Source: Bacteroidales bacterium (GTDB lineage Bacteria > Bacteroidota > Bacteroidia > Bacteroidales > WCHB1-69). Taken from it: a stretch of 64,000 bases of DNA. Location: positions 124,001-188,000 of the forward strand of contig JAFZWE010000002.1 in assembly GCA_017617445.1 (NCBI GenBank), in the 5' to 3' direction. The stretch's first letter is position 1. Each line of letters starts with the position of its first letter. The translations under genes were made by a program, and so were the position numbers. Positions 24,044-32,284 of the stretch are shown piece by piece. Below the pieces are notes generated by a model that had not been told where the DNA came from, made no database searches, and saw nothing but the letters and a program-made list of their open reading frames with translations.

Positions 24044-25061
24044 TTTCAGATAGTTTTTTTTCTAATGCATCCACTCTTTTGTATAATTCGGGTAGTTTTT
24101 TGCGATGGATGATCAGTCTTTTTTCATCGTTCAACGGGATGGCGGGAGAGCCAAGTACAATCTGATTGCCGTTCAGGGAGTGTGATACGCCGGACTGGGC
24201 GCCGACCATCACTTGGTCTCCCACGGAAATATGGCCGGCCACGGCTGCTTGTCCGCCAATGATGCAGTGTTTGCCGATCTTGGCCGAGCCGGCAATGCCG
24301 ACTTGTGCGGCAAAGGCAGAGCCTTCCCCGACTTCCACGTTGTGCGCTATTTGAATCAGGTTGTCTAATTTCACGTTTTTGTGGATGATGGTGGAACCCA
24401 TGGTGGAACGGTCCACACAAGTGTTGGCGCCGATTTCCACATTGTCCTCAATGACCACGTTGCCAATCTGCGGCACTTTGATGAAGTCTCCCTCTTTCGG
24501 GGCAAATCCAAAGCCGTCGGCACCGATGACTGCCCCTGCATGGAGGATACAGTGGCTGCCGATGACACATTCCGCATATATCTTCACACCGGAATTGAGC
24601 ACGGTGTCACTGCCCACTTTGGCATTGTCACCGATGCAGACGTGCGGGAACAACTGGGCGTTGTCGCCGATTTCCACATTCTCACCTATGCTCACAAATT
24701 CTCCGATGTACACATCTTTCCCGATTTTTGCCGATTCGGCGATGCAGGCATGGGGGGAAATCCCTTTTTTTCTACCCTTTGACTTGTTGTAGAAATCAAG
24801 CAGTTGCGCAAAAGCAACGTAAGAATCCTGTACTTTGATCAGCGTGCAGGGTACGGGCTTTTCCGGCGTGAAACTCTTGTTGACAATGGCCGCGGTGGCC
24901 TTGGTCTCATAAATATAGTGGGTGTATTTAGGATTGGCTAAAAAGGTGAGCCCGCCAGGAACACCTTCTTCAATTTTGCATACTGTGTTGATGACTGCGT
25001 CGGCATCTCCCCATACTTCAGCGGATAACAGGCCGGCAATTTGTGAAACTTTAAATTCCAT
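24036..25061 (-). CDS. lpxD: UDP-3-O-(3-hydroxyacyl)glucosamine N-acyltransferase
   Basis: LpxD adds the N-linked hydroxyacyl chain after LpxC in lipid A synthesis. The 341-residue protein has an N-terminal uridine-binding domain (about 1-100, ending in a [19 protein letters not shown] helix), a long left-handed beta-helix of hexapeptide repeats (about 105-300; [20 protein letters not shown], with the conserved IGADGFGFA and [10 protein letters not shown] catalytic area) and a short C-terminal helix. It overlaps lpxC by eight bases and starts the lpxD-lpxC-rimM unit. Confidence 0.95.
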   Translation of the reverse strand: MEFKVSQIAGLLSAEVWGDADAVINTVCKIEEGVPGGLTFLANPKYTHYIYETKATAAIVNKSFTPEKPVPCTLIKVQDSYVAFAQLLDFYNKSKGRKKGISPHACIAESAKIGKDVYIGEFVSIGENVEIGDNAQLFPHVCIGDNAKVGSDTVLNSGVKIYAECVIGSHCILHAGAVIGADGFGFAPKEGDFIKVPQIGNVVIEDNVEIGANTCVDRSTMGSTIIHKNVKLDNLIQIAHNVEVGEGSAFAAQVGIAGSAKIGKHCIIGGQAAVAGHISVGDQVMVGAQSGVSHSLNGNQIVLGSPAIPLNDEKRLIIHRKKLPELYKRVDALEKKLSENE

Positions 25062-25082
25062 TTTTTATCAATGCTTTGAAGA

Positions 25083-25529
25083 CTAAATTGTTTTTTTGAA
25101 AACATTTTCACGATGCAGGATAGCTGCACGATCCACAGCTTGGAAGGTGGGAGTAGCCATGAAATCCAGCCACAACTCTTCTCCTTCATGACGCAGCTCG
25201 TGACCGTCAGACAGCGTGGCGACTGTATAGGCAGATGTCTCTGTTTGGTTCAAAGAAGCCGAGGAGAGCTGTTGTTCCACTTCTTCAATATTTTGAAAAT
25301 CAACTATCTGTACAGAAATACGGTCGCTTTCCACATAGAAGTTGATGGAGAAATGTTGGTCTTGGTCTTCACAACACCCCTCCATCATGGAGAGCAATTC
25401 GTGCATTGCGTATGAAAAAATGCCGAATTGGTTTTCCAAACCGAAGCTGTCGCAGATGTTCTCAACGGCCTTGAGCATTTCCGCTTCCGCGTTCTGTATC
25501 GTTAAATGTTGCAATTCAATATTATACAT
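25083..25529 (-). CDS. Hypothetical protein, possible degenerate histidine-kinase-like ATPase fold
   Basis: The 148-residue acidic protein is not recognised with confidence. The segment FGLENQFGIFSYAMHELLSMMEGCCE followed by ISVQIVDF has the spacing and hydrophobic pattern of the RsbW-type GHKL ATPase N-box, but the key Asn and Gly residues are not seen, so any ATP binding is doubtful. There is no signal peptide or membrane segment. It lies 21 bases upstream of lpxD and just downstream of the DUF4175 gene, all on the same strand, so co-transcription is likely. Confidence 0.6.
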   Translation of the reverse strand: MYNIELQHLTIQNAEAEMLKAVENICDSFGLENQFGIFSYAMHELLSMMEGCCEDQDQHFSINFYVESDRISVQIVDFQNIEEVEQQLSSASLNQTETSAYTVATLSDGHELRHEGEELWLDFMATPTFQAVDRAAILHRENVFKKTI

Positions 25530-25543
25530 AATAAAGTAAGGTT

Positions 25544-28500
25544 TTATTCTATGTTATAAAAATATTGGTTGACTTTCTCTTTGTAGTAGTAGTTCAGGGA
25601 GGGCGGAATGGATTTCAACATCTCTGTTTGCTGTTGTGTTTTTTTGTCCATGTTCCACTCTTTGGGAGGGTTGGGGTTGATGATGTCCCTGCCTTCAGTG
25701 CTTTCCCGTTTTTCATCCTGCTCCCTCTCCATTTGGGCACGTTCGCTCTCCAACATGCGTGTCTCTATCTTTTTCTGCCGGTTGATAGTCTCTGAGGTGA
25801 TGGTGCGGTTGACCAGCTCTTTTTCCGTCTTCTCCATGTCACGGATCATCTGTTCCACAGATTTGTCGCCCACGCCGTTTTGCGATTTCAGACCGTCTTC
25901 GTATTCCTGCATCATTTTGCGGATGGCTTCTTGCTGGGCGGCCAGACGGGCCAACTGTTCGCTGATGGATTGCCCCTGCTGTCCTTGTCCTTGTTGTCCG
26001 GGCTTCTGCCCTTGTTCCATGGAGCGTTTGAGTGCTTCAATTTGCCGGTTGAGCTGTTGTTGCAATTCGCGTGCCGATTTGGCTTTCCCCTTGCCGCCAG
26101 GGTTGTTGCATGAGCCATTTCCACTCTTCTTGTTCTTGCAGTTTTTGCATTCGTTCTGCTTGTTTTTGACCTCCTTCATAGATTCCGCTAACATCAAGGC
26201 TAAATTGTTCATGCTGGTCATGGCGAACTGTTGCTGACTGAGTGCATTCTGCAACTTGCTGTCTGTTAGTGATGTGACGGAATTGGTGAGGTATTGGTCA
26301 ATTTTGCTGACCTCTTCGCTGATGAAGGGTTTGACTGCACTCTGCCGGCGGGCGAGGGCATCCAGCGAATCCGCGATGAGTTGCATGTTTTCGCGGATAT
26401 TGTGCTGCGTGCGGATCACCTCGTTCAAGGCGGCGGAGTTGGTGCGGAGCGGCCGCAACTTTTCCATGTTCGCTTCCTGATTGAATGAAATCTTGACCAG
26501 ATTGTCCAATATCTGTCGCAAGCTCTCCATGTCTTCAGCCAAATCTTCCTCCTCGTTCTCCAGCATGTTCATCTCCATCTGGTCGGCCATCTCTTCCATT
26601 TTCTCTCCGGCATCCTGCTGTTTTCCAGATGCTTTTTTCCTGTCATTCTTGTTCAATGCATCTTTGCTTTCCTGGAAATCCTGTTCTATTTTCTGCTGCA
26701 TCTCTTTGGTGTCCAGCATCTTGTTGGGGTCCTCCAGCTGCTTGTTCAGCTCTTGGAGATCCTTCAACTCTTTTTTCAATTCGTTATACTGCTTCTCAAT
26801 ATCCTGCTGCTTTTTCAATAACTCTTCTTTGGGAATGGCCTTTTGCTCACTCTGCTTGGAAAGTGCCTTCTCCTCTTCTGCCAGTTTTTTGGTCTTGTTG
26901 ATGACATCCGTGTATCTCTTTTCAAATTCCAACTGCTTGAACAACTCCAATTGCTGGTCCAGGGCCTTGTTGAGATCCTCCGTATTGGTCTTCACCTCCT
27001 TCATTGCCTGTTTTACCTCCTCTTTGTTGTTCATTTTCTCCATCAGGTTCTGAAGTTTCTCGTACATCTCTTTGATCTCATCCGAAAGAGTTTTGTTGAA
27101 GCGCTCCTCCAGCTCTTTTTGTTTTTTGATGAGGTTTTCAGGAAGATCTTTGTACTTCTCTTCCATCATATTTTGTTGATTCTGAGATTGCTTCATTTCG
27201 TCAATCTGCTGTTTCAACTCTTGGTATTTCTGGGTGAGCTCTTCCAGTTTCTTTTTGTCTTGCCATGACATTTCCTTGTTTTGCATCATTTGCTGCTCCA
27301 GTTTGGAAATGTCTTTGAGCAGATCTTGCGATTCATCAATCAGTTCTTTCAGGTCGTTTTTGGTTTCAGAATTGCTCCGTTGAAGTTCCTCATCAATTTC
27401 CTCTTCGGTCATCACGCGGAAACTTTCAGTGGAGGTGCGGGAAGATTTGGCTCCATTAATTCCATCATTGTCAAAAACTTGAAAAAAGTATTCCAGCCGT
27501 TGTCCTGGCTCCAACATCATCATTCCTGCATCCATGTAGTGGTAAAAATCTTGTACGGTCTGGGCAGGATTGATGTTGATATTGACTGCTTTGTTGGACT
27601 CCAGCAGGTTGTCGTTCTTGTCGTATTTTGAATAGACGAACTGCACTTTGGTGAATCCGTAGTCGTCTCGGACCGTGCCTTTGAAGTAGATTCTGTCTGG
27701 CAGCACGGAATCGGCTTGGCTGACCACAGCGATTTCTGGATACTGGTCGGCGATGACGTTGATGTGGTGGCGGAGTGTGTCTTGTGCCGTACAAAAGTGA
27801 TTCTGGTTGGCTATGGCGTAGTCAAATGAGCTGCGGATGGTTTTGCTGATGGTAAAGAGGCCGTTCTTTGCAGAGACCTCCTGTTTTTCTTCGGGCAACA
27901 ACAAGGTGAGATTTTCAGTGTTGCGGGTGTAGAAAGTCCAGGTGACCTGGGTGCCGTCGGGAATGGTGGCGTCACCATTGTTCTCAATGGTTTCATCATT
28001 CTTGTGCAGGTAGGCAGGATAGTGCAGCTGCATGGCGAAGCTGACGATGACCGGTTTGGGAAGCACAGTCAGGGTGTAGTCGGGCGAGGTGACCTCTTCG
28101 GTGTACAGGTGGAACTGGGTGTCGCTCTGGAGATTCTTGAAGGTATAGGTAAAATGGGTGTTGTCCACTTTGGTGAGCTGGTAGTTGCGGTTGCCGATGG
28201 CAATGTGTGCGGTTTTGGGAACCTCACTGCCCGTCACCTTGACATTCAGCACAAATTCCTCGTTCTGGAAGGAGGTGAGCTTGCCGTTTTCTATTTCAAA
28301 TGCATAGGGGGCGGGTTTGGCGTAAGTTTTGTTGTAGTTGATGATTCTTTCAGTGGACTGTGTGAAAATCTCGCTTTTGACGGAGCTGATGATGATGAGC
28401 AGAACCACGGGTATGAGCGCCCATTTGATGACCTTTCTGGTTTTTTTGAATGGAATGGCTTTGGTGAAGGGGAAGGGCTTGATTTTTTCAATTTTGGTGT

Positions 28501-28900
28501 CAATGGCAGCAGCCAACAAAGCCGTGCTTTCTCCATCCCCATTCTCTTTCATCATTTCCAATTGGAAGATGTTGAGCAGCTTATCGTCAATTTCAGGAAA
28601 AAATTTCCCGATGATGTCAGCAATTTGTTCTTTGGTGAGTTGTTTCCCGATTCCGAAGATTTTCAACAGGGGAATTAGAAGGTAGAAGACGAAAGTGAAA
28701 GCGAACAGGGCAATATAGGAGTAGAACAGCACGGTGCGGACTGTGCCGTTGAAATAGGAGAAATACTCCAGTACGGCGTAGGTGATGAACACCATTAGTG
28801 TGATGAAGACAAACAGTAATGCCCCGCGCAACAATTTGTTGGCGTAGTACTTGCGGACAAACTCCCTGACTTTTTCCTGTATGAATGTTTCGTTATTCAT
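25544..28900 (-). CDS. Large coiled-coil membrane protein, DUF4175-like
   Basis: The protein has about 1118 residues. Near the N-terminus are three hydrophobic segments (two close together at about 25-80 and one near 160-175), then an extracytoplasmic stretch of beta-rich text up to about residue 500, followed by roughly 500 residues of Gln/Glu/Lys/Met-rich coiled coil. The C-terminal region includes a Cys/Asn/Lys-rich patch (ECKNCKNKKSG) and Gln/Gly-rich low complexity (PGQQGQGQQGQ). This is the layout of Bacteroidota DUF4175 proteins, whose role is unknown. ATG 28900 overlaps the upstream gene by eight bases; an ATG at 28915 is also possible. It is downstream of the LutB-like gene in one operon. 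Confidence 0.75.
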   Translation of the reverse strand: MNNETFIQEKVREFVRKYYANKLLRGALLFVFITLMVFITYAVLEYFSYFNGTVRTVLFYSYIALFAFTFVFYLLIPLLKIFGIGKQLTKEQIADIIGKFFPEIDDKLLNIFQLEMMKENGDGESTALLAAAIDTKIEKIKPFPFTKAIPFKKTRKVIKWALIPVVLLIIISSVKSEIFTQSTERIINYNKTYAKPAPYAFEIENGKLTSFQNEEFVLNVKVTGSEVPKTAHIAIGNRNYQLTKVDNTHFTYTFKNLQSDTQFHLYTEEVTSPDYTLTVLPKPVIVSFAMQLHYPAYLHKNDETIENNGDATIPDGTQVTWTFYTRNTENLTLLLPEEKQEVSAKNGLFTISKTIRSSFDYAIANQNHFCTAQDTLRHHINVIADQYPEIAVVSQADSVLPDRIYFKGTVRDDYGFTKVQFVYSKYDKNDNLLESNKAVNININPAQTVQDFYHYMDAGMMMLEPGQRLEYFFQVFDNDGINGAKSSRTSTESFRVMTEEEIDEELQRSNSETKNDLKELIDESQDLLKDISKLEQQMMQNKEMSWQDKKKLEELTQKYQELKQQIDEMKQSQNQQNMMEEKYKDLPENLIKKQKELEERFNKTLSDEIKEMYEKLQNLMEKMNNKEEVKQAMKEVKTNTEDLNKALDQQLELFKQLEFEKRYTDVINKTKKLAEEEKALSKQSEQKAIPKEELLKKQQDIEKQYNELKKELKDLQELNKQLEDPNKMLDTKEMQQKIEQDFQESKDALNKNDRKKASGKQQDAGEKMEEMADQMEMNMLENEEEDLAEDMESLRQILDNLVKISFNQEANMEKLRPLRTNSAALNEVIRTQHNIRENMQLIADSLDALARRQSAVKPFISEEVSKIDQYLTNSVTSLTDSKLQNALSQQQFAMTSMNNLALMLAESMKEVKNKQNECKNCKNKKSGNGSCNNPGGKGKAKSARELQQQLNRQIEALKRSMEQGQKPGQQGQGQQGQSISEQLARLAAQQEAIRKMMQEYEDGLKSQNGVGDKSVEQMIRDMEKTEKELVNRTITSETINRQKKIETRMLESERAQMEREQDEKRESTEGRDIINPNPPKEWNMDKKTQQQTEMLKSIPPSLNYYYKEKVNQYFYNIE

Positions 28901-29981
28901 CTTTCTTTTCAGCATGTTCTTGTAACCAAGTTACATTGAAGAAGGGATCTTTGGATTGTTTGAAGTAGTTATGTAGCATTTTGTTTTTCCCGTACATTTT
29001 CTTGTCAAAGAAAAAGCGGCTGAAACTGTTGCTTTTTTTGTTGAGTTTTTTTCTTTTTTCAAAGATTTTGGCCAAATTGCTTTTCCCTTCTTTTCCATGA
29101 ACCATTTCCATTTCCTTGATTAACAAGTCGGTGAATGGAATCTGTACAGGGCAGGCGTGGTCACAGTTTCCGCACAACATGGTGTTCTTGAACAAATTGC
29201 CGTTTTGCCGCTCCTTTTCCCAGCAGTTGGCCCGCACCAATTCTATCGGGGTGAACTCCTTGGTGTATTCATAAGCCGGACACACTGTCTTGCAGTTGCC
29301 GCAATCTATGCAGTAAAGGGCATCGCGGAGTTTCTTGTCCTCCATGATGTGGGTCACTCCATTGTCATAAAGAAAAATGGTGATCTCCACCCGTTGTTTG
29401 TCATATTCCCCTTCATGTTGGATGACGTTCTTGTCAATTTTATGGTATGGATGACTGATGAGTTTTATGTCAGAAGGAAGATAATTATTTGAATGATAGA
29501 ATGTTTTGAGATACAGAATGGTTTCCAAATCTGAAGCTTTGGATAATAGTTTGCTGATGTCCAGAATGACAAACAAATTGTTTACCCGGTTGAGGCAGTT
29601 TCTGCATCCCTTGTCAAGCAACACCAATGTGCCGGTCTCCACAATGGCGAAATCGGCTTGGGTGATGATGATGGAGGCCTCTTTCTCTCCGTTTTCCAGG
29701 TCTTTTAGCGGGATGGGTTTGATGGCTTTTATATGGGCCAGGTTTTCCGGGATGACGGGGATGTCAAAACAGACCTTATTGTATGCTTTTTCTGGCAAAG
29801 AATTGTAAATCAAATCAGAGAGGTTGTCCTCTGTGCTTGCCCAATGCACCTTGAAGTCCTTCGCCAGCATCTTTTTCTCAAACGAAGTGAGCTTGTTCTC
29901 CATATCTTCAATATAGGAGTGGCGAGCAATATAGGCTCTCGTCTTGATGAAGTCAAGGGGTGTGTTTTGTGCAATCTCCAT
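28893..29981 (-). CDS. LutB-like LUD-domain iron-sulfur protein
   Basis: The 362-residue protein has an N-terminal LUD domain (about 55-225, with ADFAIVETGTLVLLDKGCRNCLNRV) and a ferredoxin-type C-terminal part with two Cys clusters, CIDCGNCKTVCPAY and CGNCDHACPVQIP, for two 4Fe-4S centres. This is the organisation of LutB/YkgF in lactate oxidation, but slightly short. LutA- and LutC-like partners are not adjacent: the next gene is DUF4175 (8-base overlap). Electron transfer in an organic-acid oxidation is inferred from the family. Confidence 0.75.
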   Translation of the reverse strand: MEIAQNTPLDFIKTRAYIARHSYIEDMENKLTSFEKKMLAKDFKVHWASTEDNLSDLIYNSLPEKAYNKVCFDIPVIPENLAHIKAIKPIPLKDLENGEKEASIIITQADFAIVETGTLVLLDKGCRNCLNRVNNLFVILDISKLLSKASDLETILYLKTFYHSNNYLPSDIKLISHPYHKIDKNVIQHEGEYDKQRVEITIFLYDNGVTHIMEDKKLRDALYCIDCGNCKTVCPAYEYTKEFTPIELVRANCWEKERQNGNLFKNTMLCGNCDHACPVQIPFTDLLIKEMEMVHGKEGKSNLAKIFEKRKKLNKKSNSFSRFFFDKKMYGKNKMLHNYFKQSKDPFFNVTWLQEHAEKKDE

Positions 29982-29983
29982 AA

Positions 29984-30412
29984 CTATTGAATGTTGATTT
30001 TTTGGACTCTTCTTTCGTGGCGTCCTCCTTCAAAGTCAGTGGAGAAGAAGGTTCTGACGAGTGCAAAGGCGGTGTCGGTGTCAATGAAACGGGCGGGGAG
30101 CACCAGCACGTTGGCGTTGTTATGCTGGCGTGCCAGGGCAGCGATTTCTGCATTCCAGCAGAGTGCGGCCCGCACGTGGGCGTGCTTGTTGGCGGTCATG
30201 GCCACCCCGTTTCCGGTGCCACAAATCAGAATGCCCCGGGCGGCAGGATCCTGAGCGATAGCTTCTGCCAAGGGATGTGCAAAATCAGGATAATCAACGC
30301 TATCGGAAGAATGGGTGCCATGATCTTCCCATTCAAATTCGTTGGAAAATTCTTTTTTGATGGCTTCTTTCAATTCAAAACCGGCATGGTCTGAGGCAAT
30401 TTGCACTTTCAT
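29984..30412 (-). CDS. rpiB: Ribose-5-phosphate isomerase B
   Basis: RpiB interconverts ribose 5-phosphate and ribulose 5-phosphate in the pentose-phosphate pathway. The 142-residue protein has IASDHAGFELK at the N-terminus and the anion-binding ILICGTGNGVAMTANK with the catalytic Cys, then ARQHNNANVLVLPARF. The start at 30412 (MKVQI) is fixed by a TACTTTTG promoter box at 30436-30443 that overlaps a longer frame. Its stop is two bases from the start of the LutB-like gene, so the rpiB promoter may also feed that operon. Confidence 0.93.
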   Translation of the reverse strand: MKVQIASDHAGFELKEAIKKEFSNEFEWEDHGTHSSDSVDYPDFAHPLAEAIAQDPAARGILICGTGNGVAMTANKHAHVRAALCWNAEIAALARQHNNANVLVLPARFIDTDTAFALVRTFFSTDFEGGRHERRVQKINIQ

Positions 30413-30435
30413 TTTGATACATTTTTCAAAACTTG

Positions 30436-30443
30436 CAAAAGTA
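30436..30443 (-). promoter_or_regulatory. Promoter -7 box of rpiB
   Basis: Minus-strand TACTTTTG, 24 bases before the rpiB ATG. No clear -33 element. Confidence 0.55.
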
Positions 30444-30497
30444 CAAATAAATTGTTTATGGCCGGGCTGTTTTCTGTAAAAAAAATCCCGTTTTGTT

Positions 30498-31109
30498 TTA
30501 CTTTTCCTTTGCTGTAGGATGTCCCTCTTTGCGGCTTTCAGGAGAAACTGTCCATCGGCGCACCAGAAGGTGGGCCAACCTTCCCCATGCAGCACCAAGT
30601 AGCCAGCCGCAGCAAAGGTCCAAAGGATAGTGAACACCAAGATATAAACGGCTGTACGACAGTAGCAACACCCAAGTTAAAGCCACGGCACCCCACCAAC
30701 GTTTCCTCCCTTCATACAATAATATGAGGAACAGTGCTATGGCCGCACTGTTGGCCGCGTGCGCTGACGGAAAACCGTATTGTCCTCCGTAGTAAGTTTC
30801 CCCATTGGGCTTTACCACAAGATGTATCTCGCTCTGCAGTTGCTCAGTATGGGAAGGGCGAGGGCGTTTAATGCTGTTTTTCAGTAAATTGCATGTTTGG
30901 TCAGTGCAAAAAACCATTAAAAAGGCAATCAGCAGGACTTTCCAGGACTGTTTTTTCCATTTTTTTATTATGAGAAAAATGATAAACAGATACAACGGAA
31001 ACCAGAACCATGTTTGGGAAATGTAATAAAAGAAAACATCCGCGCATTCTGAGTGCAATCTATTGAAAAACAGAAAAATGTCGGTGTCTATATGAAATAA
31101 ATTTTCCAT
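30498..31109 (-). CDS. PAP2-family membrane phosphatase
   Basis: The 203-residue inner-membrane protein has about five hydrophobic segments and the three PAP2 phosphatase motifs: KNSIKRPRP (KxxxxxxRP), GFPSAHAAN (PSGH-like, with PSAH) and SRLYLGVHYPLD (SRxxxxxHxxxD). Such enzymes act on undecaprenyl pyrophosphate, phosphatidylglycerol phosphate or lipid A phosphates; the substrate cannot be chosen from sequence. The C-terminus is a basic tail. Its ATG overlaps the stop of the NamZ-like gene by one base, making it the last gene of a porE-namZ-pap2 unit. Confidence 0.88.
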   Translation of the reverse strand: MENLFHIDTDIFLFFNRLHSECADVFFYYISQTWFWFPLYLFIIFLIIKKWKKQSWKVLLIAFLMVFCTDQTCNLLKNSIKRPRPSHTEQLQSEIHLVVKPNGETYYGGQYGFPSAHAANSAAIALFLILLYEGRKRWWGAVALTWVLLLSYSRLYLGVHYPLDLCCGWLLGAAWGRLAHLLVRRWTVSPESRKEGHPTAKEK

Positions 31110-32284
31110 TACTCAAAATCAGGGTAAAGGAGGTATTTGGCACGGATGGCTTTAAATGCCGTCAATGCGGGTTGCCAGGAGGCACGGATGTCCTCCGCTT
31201 TCTTGCCAGCAACAATGTCGTTTTTCAATGCCACTCCTCCGGCCAGTTTGTTGAAAAATCCGTTTTTCAGGAAAAATCCTTCTTTGTCGGGATAGTTCCG
31301 ATAGGCGGTCAGCAGATATTCAAGGTTGAAGGAATTGGTGGAGTCAAGCAATTCGCGGGCGTTTTCAGTGAGAAGGAATCCACGGCAGTCGCGCCCTTTT
31401 AGTGGAGGATTCTCTGATACCCCCTTGATAGGGTGGGGGGTAAAGTGATACGTTCCGGCGCTCAGGTCGGGATGCCCGTACATCTCGAACGGATGTTCAG
31501 TGCCTCGCCCCACGCTGATCACTGTGCCTTCAAACAGGCAGAGGGAGGGATAAAGATAAACCGCCTCATCGGTTTGGAGGTTGGGGGAGGGGGCTATGGG
31601 GAGCGAGTATCGCATGGTGTGATCGTAGTTCAGCATGCTGATAACGGTCAGCTGGCATCGGATTCCGTTGGATAGCCATCCTTCGCCGTTCACCATCTGC
31701 CCGTATTCTCCAATGGTCATGCCGTGTACCACGGGAATGGTGTGCATTCCCACGAAGGAACGGAACTTCGGATCCAACACGGGGCCGTCCACAAAATAGC
31801 CGTTGGGGTTGGGCCGATCGAGAATGATGACGGCAACGCCATTTTCCGCGGCGGCTTCCATCACGTAATGAAGGGTAGAGATGTATGTGTAAAAACGACA
31901 GCCTACATCCTGTATGTCAAATAGGATTACGTCAAGTGCATTCACCTGTTCCGGGGTGGGTTTCTTATTGCTCCCATAGAGTGAGATGATGGGGAGACCG
32001 GTCTTGCTGTCCTTGGAGGATTGGATATTGGCTCCGGCCTCAGCCTCGCCACGGAAACCGTGTTCCGGACAAAAGATGGCAGTCACATTGACGCCGCGGG
32101 AGAGGAGCGTGTCCACCAGGTGAGTGCCATTCACCATAGAGGTATGGTTGCCACATACGGCTACTCGTTGGCCTTCCAACAAGGGAAGGTATTTGTCCAG
32201 TTGCATCGCACCCACAACGGGCTGTGCCGCTGTGGGTGTAATGGTGGCTATAATAGCGATGATTAAAATTCGGATTTTATTCAA
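31109..32284 (-). CDS. Exo-beta-N-acetylmuramidase NamZ-like protein (DUF1343)
   Basis: The 391-residue protein starts with a signal peptide (about 1-20, ending PTAAQ). It has the full DUF1343 text: VAVCGNHTSMVNGTHLVDTL, IFCPEHGFRGEAEAGA, ILFDIQDVGCRFYTYISTLHYVM, ILDRPNPNGY and VVHGMTIGEYGQMVNGE. NamZ removes terminal MurNAc from peptidoglycan fragments. Periplasmic location is predicted. It overlaps the PorE-like gene upstream by eight bases and the PAP2 gene downstream by one. A link to MurNAc salvage with the APH/RapZ fusion at 42 kb is possible but inferred. Confidence 0.85.
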   Translation of the reverse strand: MNKIRILIIAIIATITPTAAQPVVGAMQLDKYLPLLEGQRVAVCGNHTSMVNGTHLVDTLLSRGVNVTAIFCPEHGFRGEAEAGANIQSSKDSKTGLPIISLYGSNKKPTPEQVNALDVILFDIQDVGCRFYTYISTLHYVMEAAAENGVAVIILDRPNPNGYFVDGPVLDPKFRSFVGMHTIPVVHGMTIGEYGQMVNGEGWLSNGIRCQLTVISMLNYDHTMRYSLPIAPSPNLQTDEAVYLYPSLCLFEGTVISVGRGTEHPFEMYGHPDLSAGTYHFTPHPIKGVSENPPLKGRDCRGFLLTENARELLDSTNSFNLEYLLTAYRNYPDKEGFFLKNGFFNKLAGGVALKNDIVAGKKAEDIRASWQPALTAFKAIRAKYLLYPDFE